From Bactericera cockerelli (Eukaryota; Arthropoda; Insecta; Hemiptera; Triozidae): a stretch of DNA of 64,000 bases. The stretch covers positions 9,307,736 to 9,371,735 of the forward strand of contig CM044964.1 of NCBI GenBank assembly GCA_024516035.1, read 5' to 3'. This document shows, piece after piece, positions 1 to 11,475 of this stretch. A program made the position numbers and the translations under genes. How positions within the stretch are numbered: position 1 is the stretch's first letter; each line of letters opens with the position of its first letter. The notes under the pieces are model-generated. The model worked only from the letters and a program-made list of their open reading frames with translations, was not told the origin of the DNA and did no database searches.

Positions 1-1340
1 GTTATCCGCCACTGTTGGTAGCTCAAGACCAAGATTAGGTATTGAGATGAGTGAGAGACAGTGTCTACTGAGTGTCAAAACTCTAAAGTAACTATTTAAC
101 TAATAGAAAAAATAACCAATGATTAAGTAATTAACTATGTACTGGACAAATGACTTAATGATAGGGGAACCCTTGTTATCCGCCACTGTTGGTAGCTCAA
201 GAGCAAGATTAGGTATTAAGATGAGTGAGAGACATTGTCTACTGAGTGTCAAAACTCTAAAGTAACTATTTAACTAATAGAAAAAATAACCAATGATTAA
301 GTAAATAACTATGTACTGGACAAATGACTTAATGATACAGGAACCCTTGTTATCCGCCACTGTTGGTAGCTCAAGACCAAGATTAGGTATTGAGATGAGT
401 GAGAGACAGTGTCTACTGAGTGTCAAAACTCTAAAGTAACTATTTAACTAATAGAAAAAATAACCAATGATTAAGTAATTAACTATGTACTGGACAAATG
501 ACTTAATGATAGGGGAACCCTTGTTATCCGCCACTGTTGGTAGCTCAAGAGCAAGATTAGGTATTGAGATGAGTGGGTGACAGTGTCTACTGAGTGTCAA
601 AACTCTAAAGTAACTATTTAACTAATAAAGAAATAACCAATGATTAACCAATAACCATGTACCTACTGGACAAATTACTGAATGATACAGGAACCCTTGT
701 TATCCGCCACTGTTGGTAGCTCAAGAGCAAGATTAGGTATTGAGATGAGTGAGAGACATTGTCTACTGAGTGTCAAAACTCTAAAGTAACTATTTAACTA
801 ATAGAAAAAATAACCAATGATTAAGTAAATAACTATGTACTGGACAAATGACTTAATGATACAGGAGCCCTTGTTATCCGCCACTGTTGGTAGCTCAAGA
901 GCAAGATTAGGTATTGAGATGAGTGAGAGACAGTGTCTACTGAGTGTCAAAACTCTAAAGTAACTATTTAACTAATAGAAAAAATAACCAATGATTAAGT
1001 AATTAACTATGTACTGGACAAATGACTTAATGATAGGGGAACCCTTGTTATCCGCCACTGTTGGTAGCTCAAGAGCAAGATTAGGTATTGAGATGAGTGG
1101 GTGACAGTGTCTACTGAGTGTCAAAACTCTAAAGTAACTATTTAACTAATAAAGAAATAACCAATGATTAACCAATAACCATGTACCTACTGGACAAATT
1201 ACTGAATGATACAGGAACCCTTGTTATCCGCCACTGTTGGTAGCTCAAGAGCAAGATTAGGTATTGAGATGAGTGGGTGACAGTGTCTACTGAGTGTCAA
1301 AACTCTATAGTAACTAATTAACTAATGGACTAATTAACAA
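1..1340. repeat. 174/176-bp satellite array with three-unit higher-order repeat
   Basis: Tandem units begin with GTTATCCGCCACTGTTGG at 1, 175, 349, 523, 699, 873, 1047 and 1223, so periods are 174 bp with two of 176 bp. The units at 523 and 1047 are the 176-bp form (extra CCTA before CTGG, GGGTGACAG in place of GAGAGACAG). The block 175-698 is nearly the same as 699-1222, which gives a higher-order period of 524 bp. The last unit (from 1223) decays near 1340. The array continues off the left edge of the window. Confidence 0.95.
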
Positions 1341-1356
1341 ATGATACAACTACCTA

Positions 1357-1510
1357 CCCGTGTAATTATAGAGGTGTCAAAGTCTGTGTCTGGCTGTGGA
1401 GAGAGCTAGTTTTAATTGATCTACAAGTCACCGGGGTCGGGTGGTGTAGCACACTCACGGTGACCTGGGTTCGATCCCTGTAAGCTCAGAATTTTTTTGG
1501 CTCTATACTT
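1357..1510 (+). mobile_element. tRNA-derived SINE (family a)
   Basis: A Pol III box-B-like stretch GGTTCGATCCC lies at about 1470, preceded by a degenerate box A. The upstream leader (GTCTGTGTCTGGCTGTGGAG) and downstream tail (TTTTTTTGGCTCT) are found again in reverse orientation at 23160-23330. That marks a dispersed SINE and not a tRNA gene. Confidence 0.75.
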
Positions 1511-2387
1511 AGAATGCTCAAAAAACTCTCGTATTTTGTCCAAGAGAATTAAAAATGTCATTACTTTATTCTACATTAGTTTTGTTTCAATCACTATAAA
1601 TTTTGTTTTTGTAAAAAAAGATGGTCCGATTTCCTTTAGATACAATTTATTACAATGAGTGACAATAATTAGCTACCCATACAAGAAATCAAATCAATTA
1701 AGTCTCGTTACATAGTTATTGCAATATAATAGATTAAGTAGGTAGGTAGGTAAACATGTCCCTAGCTGTAAATAAAACTCGACCTCCTTGAGCTGTAAAT
1801 AAAACTCGACCTCCTTGCAGTGGTAAGGAAACAATAGGAAAGAACAATAAGAAATATTAAAGTAATAAATTATACTGTTCCTAACTACACAGGATGAAGT
1901 CCATTTAAAACAAGAATTAGCTCTTAGCATTAACCCCCCCCCCCCCCCCCCCCTATTGTTTTTTTACCCCCATCTATCCTGTGTCTAACCCTCCCCTTCC
2001 TTCAATACCCCTTCGCTACTCATCTTATGCTGCCCTCTCTCTCTCTCTCTCTCCCCCCTTCCTGGTATGCCGTTGAAATACCCAGTTACCCACATGTCAT
2101 GTCAAATTGTCAATATTGCAAGGAGGCAAAAGATAATTGCAGGCGGTCAAAGATTAATTAAAACTATTAAGTCCTAGCTTGAAGATTCAAGAATGGATCT
2201 ACGAAAAAAAACTTGAAGGATAAAAAAAGTGCACGAGGAATGGATCATCACGATCATTCAAGCCGAAGTTTAACCTCACGCAGCCTGAGTGGGGCTGGTA
2301 ATAGCTAGATTTTTTCAATGCTAGAATAAGTTGGAATAATTTTAGTAGTGTTCTAGGTTTAGTTAGGGACGAATAACCCAAAAAAAT
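1511..2387. repeat. AT-rich DNA with poly-C tract and CT microsatellite
   Basis: No gene seen. A run of about 19 C lies at 1935-1953, a (CT)n run at 2035-2053, and a 20-bp duplication (CTGTAAATAAAACTCGACCT) at 1766-1812. Confidence 0.6.
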
Positions 2388-2389
2388 TT

Positions 2390-2677
2390 GAGCGCGCGAT
2401 TAGCTCAGTGGTTCAGAACTCTCTTGCCATGCGGAAGGTCCCGGGTTCGATCCCCCGAGCTGAGAAGAATTTGTATTCTAAATACGGTTACAGTTGTTAC
2501 AGATTCCTCTCGGTGCGCTCGTGTTGAGCCAGCACCTAAATGGAAAGTATTGTGTCAATTCTCGCCCATCCGAGGGGAGTCATACTACGGGATGGGCAGG
2601 CGTAAAGTAGATCGTGTTTCATGACTACGAAAAAAGAAGGTTGTGAAACACTCATCTTAAAAAAAAAAAAAAAAAAT
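2390..2677 (+). mobile_element. tRNA-derived SINE (family b), near full length with poly-A
   Basis: The tRNA-like head has box A TAGCTCAGTGG at 2401 and box B GGTTCGATCCC at 2445. The body contains CTCGTGTTGAGCCAGCACCT and TGTGAAACACTCATCTT, and it ends in a poly-A run (2659-2677). Other copies: 24040-24305 (minus, with head), 47660-47860 (plus, head missing), 11860-11992 and 12440-12540 (minus, partial). Confidence 0.88.
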
Positions 2678-3286
2678 GCACTCTGATTGTGTGTTGGCCG
2701 CTTCCTTGAGTCCTGTTTTATCCAGGATCCACCTATGATTGGTCCCATTTAAAATGGCTATTACTGCAACACGTAAACCTTCATTACTTTCGCCTTAAGT
2801 AAAACAAAACGTCATTTCTTGAACCACTTGACAATGCGGGCCCAACGCGACTTACGTGGCATCTACTGCTGAAAGAGAGAGAGAGATTCTAATTTGGCTT
2901 AATTAAAGCAAATTGGACACCAGAGAATCCTTTCGATAGGCAGGCAGTCGTGAGCAGCAGTCTCCAAAATGCGAGCTCAAAGTAGCCCCATTTTGGCATT
3001 TTTTTTGAGGATAGGAAAATTTTCTAAAGACACCCAGCCACCTCACTCACCTGTCATATTTTTACCCGCTAAAAAACTATGCTCAGAAGACGTAGGAGAT
3101 CTTGGAACCGTGTGATAGATTACATACATTTGGCACTTCATCATAGGGTGGCGTCATCGTGAACGGTGGTAGAAATAGATAAGCCCTTGTTGGCTGATGG
3201 AATCACTAAGCTTGTGTTTTGAAATGTTAATGAACTACTAAATGCATGAGCAAATCTGTTAGGAAGTAATAAAAACACAAAGCTTT
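2678..3286. other. No gene seen; fragment of dispersed repeat
   Basis: The only structure recognised is CATAGGGTGGCGTCATCGTG at about 3144, which recurs as its reverse complement at about 37460 and is probably part of a dispersed element tail. Confidence 0.4.
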
Positions 3287-4029
3287 CTGTACCTAGAATG
3301 TTTTATTTAGCTGACAAATGCCAATTACGAGTCAAAGAATCTGCTGGGATTGGGACTACAGTTTTCAGAAGACATTGTTTTTAGCAAGGTTTGGATTCTT
3401 CGGGCTAGGTACGCCATTATTTTCTTCACTTACATCAGGACAAGTGGGGTGGGAGTACTGGAAAGGTATGCGTCCAGGAGATTCTAGATAGCTTCCCTTC
3501 CTTCACCACATTTCCACCAGAAGCAAATGTCGCCATCTGGAATGATGTTTTTGGCGGTTGGGAGTCTTTGTGGAATTTTCTTCATCATACATTTTTTGTT
3601 TGCTGTGAATTTTGATTTTGTGAGATGTTTTTAGTGTTATTCTTTTTTGTTTTTTTTTTTTGATATTATTTTTCTGTACCTAGGATGTTTCATTCAGTTG
3701 GAAAATGCCCATTACGAGTCAAAGAATCTGCTGGGATTGGGATTACAGTTTTCAGAAGACATTGTTTTTCGCAAGTTTTGGATTCTTCGGGCTAGGTACG
3801 CCATTATTTTCTCGACTTCACTTTTCATCAGGAAGAGTGGGGTGGGAGTACTGGAGAGGTATGCAGGAGATTCTAGATAGCTCCCATCCTTCACCACATT
3901 TCCACCAGAAGCAAATGTCGCCATCTGGAATGATGTTTTTGGCCGTTGGAGGTCCTTTGTGGAATTTTCTTAATAATATTTTTCTTGTTTGCTGTGAATT
4001 TTGATTTTGTGAGATGTTTCTACTGTTAT

Positions 4030-4063
<34 letters not shown>

Positions 4064-4860
4064 ATATTATTTTTCTGTACATAGGATGTTTTGTTCAGTT
4101 GGAAAATGCAAATTACGAGTCAAAGAATCTGCTGGGATTGGAATTACAGTTTTCAGAAGACATTTTTTTTAGCAAGGTTTGGATTCTTTGGGCTAGGTAC
4201 GCCATTATTTTCTTCACTTCACTTTTCATCAGGAAGAGTGGGGTGGGAGTACTGGAAAGGTATGCGTCCAGGAGATTCTAGATAGCTCCCATCCTTCACC
4301 ACATTTCCACCAGAAGCAAATGTCGCCATCTGGAATGATGTTTTTGGCCGTTGGAGGTCCTTTGTGGAATTTTCTTCATCATATTTTTCTTGTTTGCTGT
4401 GAATTTTGATTTTGTGACATGTTTCTAGTGTTATTCTTTTTTTTCCATTTTGTTTGTTTTTTTTTTGATATTATTTTTCTGTACCTAGGATGTTTTATTC
4501 AGTTGGAAAATGCCCATTACGAGTCAAAGAATCTGCTGTTATTGGGACTACAATTTTCAGAAGACAATGTTTTTAAACAAGGTTTATTCTTTGGATTCTT
4601 TGGTCTAGGTACGCCATTATTTTCTTATAGGAAGAGTGGGTTGGGAGTACTGGAAAGGTATGCGTCCAGGAGATTCTAGATAGCTTCCATCCTTCACCAC
4701 ATTTCCACCAGAAGCAAATGTCGCCATCTGGAATGATGTTTTCAGCTGTTGGGGATATTAAATTTGTGAAATCTTCTTTTCCATTAATTTCTTGTTTCCT
4801 GAGAATTTTGATACTAGTGTTACGGTGTGTGCCAAGCAGTGTTATCATAACTACAAATTT
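3287..4860. repeat. Four-unit tandem array, ~387-404 bp units
   Basis: Units begin with CTGTACCTAGGATGTTT-like sequence at 3287, 3674, 4075 and 4479. Each carries ACGAGTCAAAGAATCTGCTG, TACTGGAAAGGTATGCGTCC and CACATTTCCACCAGAAGC, and units are separated by poly-T tracts of varying length (3645-3660, 4031-4062, 4437-4468). Short open frames inside units repeat one another and look like repeat artefacts. Confidence 0.93.
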
Positions 4861-4882
4861 TGAAACTCAGTGTCTTCACAAA

Positions 4883-5845
4883 GAATTTTGAACATCAGCA
4901 CATGGAATTTTGAACATCAGCACATGGAATTTGGAATTTCAGCACATGGAATTTTGAATATCAGCAAGTGGAATTTTGAATATCAGCAAGTGGAATTTTG
5001 AATATCAGCAAGTGGAATTTTGAATATCAGCAAGTGGAATTTTGAATATCAGCAAGTGGAATTTTGAACATCAGCAAGTGGAATTTTGAATATCAGCAAG
5101 TGGAATTTTGAATATCAGCAAGTGGAATTTTGAACATCAGCAAGTGGAATTTTGAACATCAGCAAGTGAAATTTTGAACATCAGCACATGGAATTTTGAA
5201 TATCAGCAAGTGGAATTTTGAACATCAGCACATGAAATTTGGAACTTCAGCAAATAGAATTTTGATCATCAGCACATGGAATTTTGAATATCAGCAAATG
5301 GAATTTTGAACATCAGCAAGTGAAATTTTGAACATCAGCACATGGAATTTTGAATATCAGAAAGTGGAATTTTGAATAACAGAAAATGGAATTTTGAACA
5401 TCAGCACATGAAATTTGGAACTTCAGCAAATAGAATTTTGATCATCAGCACATGGAATTTTGAATATCAGCAAGTGGAATTTTGAATATCAGCAAGTGGA
5501 ATTTTGAATATCAGCAAGTGGAATTTTGAACATCAGCACATGGAATTTTGAAAATCAGCACATGGAATTTTGAACATCAGCAAGGAAAATTTTGAACATC
5601 AGCAAGTGAAATTTTGAACATCAGCACATGGAATTTTGAACATCAGCAAGTGGAATTTTGTACATCAGCACATGGAATTTTGAACTTCAGCATATGGAAT
5701 TTTGAACATCAGCACGTAAAATTTGAACATCAGCAAGGATAATTTTGAACATCAGCACGTGGAATTTTGAATATCAGCAAGAAGAATTTTGAACGTCAGC
5801 TAAACGAATTTTGACCATTAGCAAGAAGAATTTTGAACAGAAGTG
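4883..5845. repeat. 22-bp minisatellite, about 44 copies
   Basis: The unit is GAATTTTGAAYATCAGCAMR plus two bases, repeated head to tail. Variants carry CACATG, CAAGTG, CAAATG or CAAGGA at the 3' end. Copies become more diverged toward 5845. It abuts the ~400-bp array directly. Confidence 0.95.
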
Positions 5846-7077
5846 TCATCCAGCAAGGAATTTTTGGCAATCAGTGTAACTTATTAATTTAGTTCTTGGG
5901 AATACTCTGAATTTTGTTGTGTTGTGATGTATGTTGGATTTAAATAACTTTTTGAAATGAATACTGATTTCTTTAAGTGGCCAATTAAAATTACTATGCA
6001 TATAATTTGGCCAGCATGAAACGATTATTTTCTAACAAATAAAAATCATTTCTTTAATTCAGGTAAACTAGATAATTCCGAAAATATATTTGTGTGAATA
6101 TTTTTTTTTCTTCTTTTCTTCTGTTAGGTGCTTTAACACCACTGGTGTTGTGGGTCGTTCGCGCCGATTGTGTGAATATTGAACTCGCTACTATTCTTTA
6201 CTCTAACCATTGAGAAATAGGAGCTTTTTTTTTTTTTTTTTTTTTTTTCCATTAGGCGTTTTAACTCTGTCAAGGAGCTTTTATTTAATCACTGAGTTGA
6301 AGTTTTCTTCTAATCGTAGGCGGAAGATAACGCCTGGGACATAAAGTGTTTTCAAACAGATTATTATTTGATCAAATTAAAGGTCATCATCACATTATGT
6401 GTACGATTTGAGTGAGTACAATCACTTCAATTACATTGAATTTGTTTTGTAAATAAATACTGCCAAAATTTTACATTGTTTCTTTTTTTATATAGGCCTT
6501 CTTTTTTATGGCAGGATTCTCACTGGAGTGAGCTCTTCCACCCAACCGTTTCTTTGTTTTTATTACAAAAAAATCACGAAACTACACAAGAACGTCTTTT
6601 TAAAAACCATCATCCTTGGGACTCGACCCATGGACCTCTTCACTGGCTCAATGATCGAGCTACTGTTTATGAACTGCTCAAGTAGGTTGTCCAATGGGCG
6701 CTGGTAAAAAAATCTTACTATGATCTATCAGTACGAAACTTCTGAAATTCGACATTCTTGTAACTTGGTAACAGTTTAATATAGAGCTTTGAATATTTGA
6801 AGTTTTATTTAGATGTAACATTATGTAGATTGTACATAATGTCCTGTTAATAAATAATTTAATAATAATAGAACAGAATTTGTTTGGGAATCACCACGCT
6901 TTACAGAACAACACATACTTGTATCTCCTCTCAGTCATGAACAGGGGACTATTAAATAATAAATTATTCAGGCTCGATTATAGGGGGATTCGATGAGTCA
7001 TAGGGATAGGAACTATTTTAGGTCACTCTATAACACTTACCCTCCTTGTAGTAGGACTATAAATAGATCAAGGCAGT
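5846..7077. other. No confident gene; AT-rich DNA with a degenerate tRNA-like head
   Basis: A poly-T run lies at 6225-6249. On the minus strand near 6620-6660 a box-B-like GGTCGAGTCCC and a box-A-like TAGCTCGATCATTGAG suggest a decayed tRNA-derived SINE. The 69-codon frame over this stretch (6476-6685) has no recognisable domain. Confidence 0.4.
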
Positions 7078-7265
7078 CACCGTAGACGAGTGAGCTGGCA
7101 TGCTAGGCATTGCATGCATGGTGACCTGGGTTCGATCCCCAGCCGGGCAGGAACTTTTCTGCTCTGTAGTTGGATGTTCGGAGTCCACTCATACCTCGTG
7201 AGGAAAAATGAGTGGCTACTTTGATGTGAAGCCGCGAGCAGTGGTGGGATTATAGGCAAAAAGTA
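7078..7265 (+). mobile_element. tRNA-derived SINE (family a-like)
   Basis: The tRNA-like head carries box B GGTTCGATCCC at 7130. It is followed by CTCTGTAGTTGGATGTTCGG and CTCATACCTCGTGAGG, a body shared in reverse with 14888-15022 and 16795-16912. Confidence 0.75.
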
Positions 7266-7364
7266 ATAATACAAGATATTGTATATTTAGAGTGGTAATT
7301 TGGAAAAGTCCTATGATTCTGCGCTTACCAATAAAATTGTGACATAATAAAACATTATTATTCT

Positions 7365-7725
7365 TCTTCTTTTACTCTGTCTTATCCCGCTCAAGCAGGG
7401 TCGACGTTGTTCAACCTCATGGTTGAGGTCGATTGGTTTTGGCACATTTTTTTTTTTTTACGGCTGGATGCCCTTCCGAACGCCAACGATTCTATTTGAT
7501 TTAACGTCCTGGATTAGGACGGGAGTTTTACCCTCCATTCGCTGGGAATCGTACCAGCTACCCACATTAACCTCAACCAGCCTGGGTAGGGCCGGAAATG
7601 CCAGCCTCACGTGTTTGGATGGAACAGAATTTTCTTCGAAAAGTCTGCCCCAGCCGGGAGTTGAACTCGGGAACTCTGGACTACGGTCAGTAGTCACAAC
7701 CATTACGCCACGGAGGCTGACTGCT
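7365..7725 (-). mobile_element. tRNA-headed SINE (family d) with shared core and CTT-rich tail
   Basis: On the minus strand it starts with CAGCCTCCGTGGCGTAATGG (box A) and a box-B-like GAGTTCAACTC. It runs through the core (CAGCCTGGGT, ATTCCCAGCGAATGG) and ends in GGGCATCCAGCCGTAAAAAA and GCTTGAGCGGGATAAGACAG with a GAA-rich tail. Other copies: 22566-22740, 39100-39325 and 42266-42500; tails at 28425-28535 and 49405-49575. Confidence 0.85.
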
Positions 7726-7876
7726 GCCGACCTCAGAAGCTTGATCGATAAGGCGACGGACTTGTAACCTGGAGGTCGGTGGTTCAAGTCCCGGCTTCAG
7801 CGTAGATTTAGTAAAGCGAATTTGAGTCGTTGTGATATCACAAGAGTGGTTAACACAAATATGGTAACTTTTTTTT
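7726..7876 (+). mobile_element. tRNA-derived SINE (family e)
   Basis: The head CCGACCTCAG plus AGCTTGATCGATAAGG, then box B GGTTCAAGTCCCGGC, is followed by the body TTGTGATATCAC and AACACAAATATG. Copies recur at 17934-18072, 24306-24430 (minus), 28140-28262, 36250-36405, 45110-45215 (minus) and 47237-47385. This is the most frequent SINE of the window. Confidence 0.88.
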
Positions 7877-9084
7877 GTATATAAATCAGGCTTGCTGATA
7901 GGGGGCATGACAAGCGATAAACGAAACGGCCGGGGGCTTTTTCAGGACCCTTCATATGGTCTAGAAAAGCTCGTATTACGTCGGCTATTTAAAGTGCACA
8001 GTTTCGGTGGCTATTTAAAGTGCACAGTTTCGAGTTTGGGCGGATTTCATGAACTACCATACGAGACTGTTATGATCAAAACCGCGCAGGAAGATGTAAA
8101 TTCCTCGCCCCCCTTTCTGCTCCCCCTCATCTACAAGATTTTGTGTATTATTATTTATTTATTTTTGCTGAAAGGGATGGGGGTTGAAACCCTTAATCCC
8201 CCCCCCCCTTACCTACACCGGTGGTATGAGGTATATTTTCCATACAGCCTTAAAATTTTATTTTATTATTTTACATTTTAGGATTAAAATATGCATATAA
8301 ATAATAGGTAACTAAAAAATGTTGAAAAATTAAAATATTGGAAAGGGTAAAAAAAACTATATGTGGTATTAGGTAATACTAATTTACTTAATATTATTTT
8401 ACCTTTTCTTGATACTCTTGAAGTCCTTAAATTTCAGCTTTTTACTTTTCATTACCTATAATTTATAGAAGGTATTGTTTTTTACTTTCCTTATTTAATT
8501 AGTCAACCTTATTTTGTCCTTTTGTTATGAGATTTTATCTTCTTTCAACTGTCCCACTGGATCGTCCTCTTTCATGCAAACCATTTGCACCCTACACTTA
8601 GTTATACAACCTTCTTTATCTTTCTTTTAATTCAGAGTACGGTACCAGCAGTAGGGCCAATTATTTGTGTTATGGGTCTTTTGGCTTCACAAAGCTGGTA
8701 CCATAATCTTAAGGTTTCCCAGCGAAAAAAATAAACATAAATAATAACCATTTATAAAGATTCACTCAAGAATAGTTTCTTATGAGTACCTATTCAAACC
8801 TTTCAAAACCAATTTACTTCTTGAATTTAAAATTGACAAGAATACTGGTAGAATATTTATTTATTATTTAAAAAAAATAGAATTGTAGATAGAGTGTGAA
8901 ATCTTGCAAAAACATTGAAACCTCCCGAGTACAAAGTTGATTTTCTAGTACATAACAATCTAAAATATATAAAAATAATAATTACTATGAATGGTATAAT
9001 TCATTCAAAGTATTCATCTAAAAAGAGTATGACAATATTCTGTGACAATAAAAGGGTATTCTGTAAAAAGAATAGATAACAATG
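7877..9084. other. AT-rich DNA; one weak candidate terminal exon
   Basis: Mostly unrecognised. A good splice acceptor, TTTATCTTTCTTTTAATTCAG, ends at 8635. One frame after it stays open for about 32 codons, includes a hydrophobic stretch (AVGPIICVMGLLAS) and ends in KVSQRKK then a stop near 8733. This could be a last exon of a membrane protein, but nothing else supports it. Confidence 0.2.
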
Positions 9085-9565
9085 TTAGGCCGTTTACACA
9101 CACAACTGTAACCTATTTAAAAATCATGTAAATTATAGCTTTATTTACGAACAAGAATCAAATTAAAATTGGTAGATGCAGTCCAGAGAGGGATTGGGAG
9201 GGAAAGTCCCAAGAATATACGGGATGCATTCCCCCTCTGGATCGCCAAGGACAGGGATTGGTAAAAGTAGTTTGTTACTCTTTTAATTTGCATCATGTGT
9301 ATTTTAAATGAGTTACAACAGACATTGAGTTACAAACTCATTCCAAGCCAGTTACAAACCTGGTTACACACTCGTCAACTGGTTTAGAACCAGTCGTGTG
9401 TAGACGGCACTGCCAGGAGCTGGTTTGTTACTCTATCGTTTGTAGGGTTCCCTTTAATTTCACACGATGCAACTTAAAAGATACAAAACCCGTTTCAAAT
9501 GAGCTAGCACCAGTTGCAAATGAGTTACAAACTGGTTTGGAACTGGTCGTGTGAGGCCTCACCTT
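9085..9565. mobile_element. MITE-like DNA carrying an inserted short repeat
   Basis: The edges are GGCCGTTTACACACACAACTG on the left and AACTGGTCGTGTGAGGCC on the right, with an internal relative AACCAGTCGTGTGTAGACGG. An inner block (about 9175-9268, GTCCAGAGAGGGATTGGGAG to GGACAGGGATTGGTA) recurs at 54990-55085. It contains a hairpin of CCAGAGAGGGA with TCCCCCTCTGG. Confidence 0.5.
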
Positions 9566-9589
9566 TTATTATTATTAAACATGTTTGAT

Positions 9590-9700
9590 CAAGTTTTATT
9601 TACAATAAAGTACATTAAATATTTAGATAGAAATTGAAAATGATAAAACAAAACTTGATCAAGGGCGGTGCGAATGTCAACAGCATTGTCTTCCATTTTC
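9590..9700 (-). mobile_element. LINE/SINE 3' tail fragment
   Basis: On the minus strand it reads GCACCGCCCTTGATCAAG, TTTTGTTTTAT and TAAATAAAACTTGATCAA. The same tail occurs at 38570-38695 and 48345-48420. It ends just upstream of the exon at 9806. Confidence 0.65.
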
Positions 9701-9805
9701 TTTCATTTTCTCTCTTGACCAAATCAAACGTGTACACCCGCACCGCTTGTCAGCTTAGCCACCGCTTACACTCCTCTCTTCCCTCTCTGTCCCCCTCTCT
9801 TGCAG

Positions 9806-10110
9806 GCTCCCTCACCGAGATTCCAGAGAAACCCTACACTCAATTTGCAGGCACGGTCCAAGTGATGAAGGCGGTCCACACTCACCTGGTCCTGACCTTC
9901 TGCTCACCCAACTCCCAGCTCTACTCCGCCGTTCTCTCCCGACTCACGCCCCTGGTGAGGGCGGAGCTACGAGGCGTACACTCCATGCTGCAGAGGCGTG
10001 GCCTACAGAACGTCGCGTACACGGAGACGTGTCGCTCTCTAGCGGAGAGAATCGGAAGCTCGCTGTGGATCTTGATGGCAGCGCTCGTGTGGAGTCGTGT
10101 GAAATCGTGA
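9806..10110 (+). CDS. Terminal exon A of an unidentified protein with hydrophobic C-terminus
   Basis: A long pyrimidine tract (CCCTCTCTGTCCCCCTCTC) and TTGCAG end at 9805, so the exon starts in phase 1 at 9806 and runs 100 codons to TGA at 10108-10110. The sequence is GC-rich against AT-rich surroundings, as expected of a coding exon. Visible residues include FAGTVQVMKAV, LVLTFCSP, a basic RRGLQ, YTETC and a hydrophobic end SSLWILMAALVW followed by a short basic tail, which would fit a C-terminal membrane anchor (inference). It is clearly related to the exon at 13458: FAG, KAV, LTFCSP, RRGL and YT-TC are in the same order, and the acceptor phase matches. I do not recognise the family. Earlier exons of this copy were not found. 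The open frame upstream of 9806 is intron read-through. Confidence 0.72.
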
Positions 10111-10687
10111 CATTGATGCTAGACACGAAAGCGCGGAAAGGAAACCTTGACAGGCAAGAATTTCTGTAAGAGTTTATTGTCTGAGTGCAAATTTTCGAGA
10201 GCTCTCTAAATACTCAATTACTCATCGCCACTTGAGGTCTGAAACAAAATTCACTTAAAATTTCGTGAGGCTGAGCTTTTGTGTCTACCGTGGACTTTTT
10301 ATTCAGACCTTTAGGGTATTATTGGTTCTGAGGTGTGTATACTAAACACGTTGTGCATAGAAAAAAATCGTCCATACTACTTGTCACACTTGTTGTCGAC
10401 AAATTTTCAAGAAGTCTGGATTTCCATTTATTTAAAAAATGTTTAATGTGTATAATATTTAATTACTTTAATATGTTTTTGGCCTACATGTTCGTAGAAT
10501 TCCTTTTTCAACATTGAATACAAACTGGGGTATGTGTGGTTTTCCTTAAGCTGGGTTATTTATTTGAGAAAATCTGCTGAAATGGTGGTACTCTTTAGAC
10601 CTAATCGGGCAACAGAAGTAAGTGCGGTCTGTTACACACATTTATTATTGTATCGTACCAGTTGTAGCATAACTTATCCAGAGGTGT
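10111..10687. other. Probable 3' flank of exon A; no gene seen
   Basis: AT-rich, with no repeat recognised. The 60-codon frame at 10335-10517 has no codon or motif support. Confidence 0.4.
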
Positions 10688-11475
10688 GAGGGGCTTTCTA
10701 AGACTTAAATTGGGAACTTCACGATTCGGCCCAAATTACCTGAGGAGACCTTTTCCATAGCATGATTCGTCCCAAAACACACTATCAAGTTTTGATCCCA
10801 CACAAAAAGTCCCACCTTCATTCTAACAAAAAGTCCCACTTTCATTCCACCAAAAAATCCCTATAAAATAGTATGGAAACGTTGCCCTGAAAGAACTGAG
10901 AACAATGGCGATGTTCACGATGTTATTGTTTTGAACTAGTAACAGTCATCTTTGTTATCAGTGTTTATTTGAGTGTTTGACAGTAGGGTTAGGTAATATA
11001 CATAGAAGGCCATGCCTCAAGAATATAGTAGGGTTAGGTAAAATACATAGAAGGCCATGCCTCAAGAATATAGTAGGGTTAGGTAAAATACATAGAAGGC
11101 CATGCCTCAAGAATATAGTAGGGTTAGGTAAAATACATAGAAGGCCATGCCTCAAGAATATAGTAGGGTTAGGTAAAATACATAGAAGGCCATGCCTCAA
11201 GAATATATTAGGGTTAGGTAAAATACATAGAAGGCCATGCCTCAAGAATATAGTAGGGTTAGGGATAATACATAGTAGGCCATGCCTAATACATAGAAGA
11301 CCAAAGCCTGATATACATAGAAGGTAATTCCGTAATTTAATGTTGAATAATATAAAATCCCTCAATATGTACGGTACTTAGAATGTTGCACTGGGCCGAA
11401 TCGTTCGGTGACCTTTTTTACCTGAAATCGAAAACCTTTTTCATAAACCTTTTTGGGCCGAATCGTAATGCGCCC
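10688..11475. mobile_element. Inverted-repeat element enclosing a minisatellite
   Basis: ACGATTCGGCCCAAA at about 10711 on the plus strand is matched by its reverse complement at about 11390 and again at about 11453. Outer AGGGGC (10688) and GCCCCT (about 11471) could be the termini. Inside lies the 45-bp array at 10982-11296. No transposase is seen, and the target duplication is unclear. Confidence 0.45.
10982..11296. repeat. 45-bp minisatellite, 7 copies
   Basis: Units start at 10982, 11027, 11072, 11117, 11162, 11207 and 11252 with AGTAGGGTTAGGTAAAATAC, then ATAGAAGGCCATGCCTCAAG and AATAT. Because 45 is divisible by 3, long periodic open frames appear on both strands. These are artefacts of the period. 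Confidence 0.95.

Noticed and set aside
4883..5845. CRISPR array
   Set aside because: The repeats are contiguous 22-bp units with no unique spacers, in a eukaryotic context.
7423..7787. 114- and 109-residue overlapping frames
   Set aside because: They lie within a reversed family d SINE and the following family e SINE.
9634..9805. N-terminal part of the frame that includes exon A
   Set aside because: It covers a reversed LINE tail, a polypyrimidine tract and an AG acceptor, so it is read-through of intron.
10958..11365. Repeat protein of 15-residue units on either strand
   Set aside because: The 45-bp period keeps frames open on both strands; there is no start context, codon bias or splice support.
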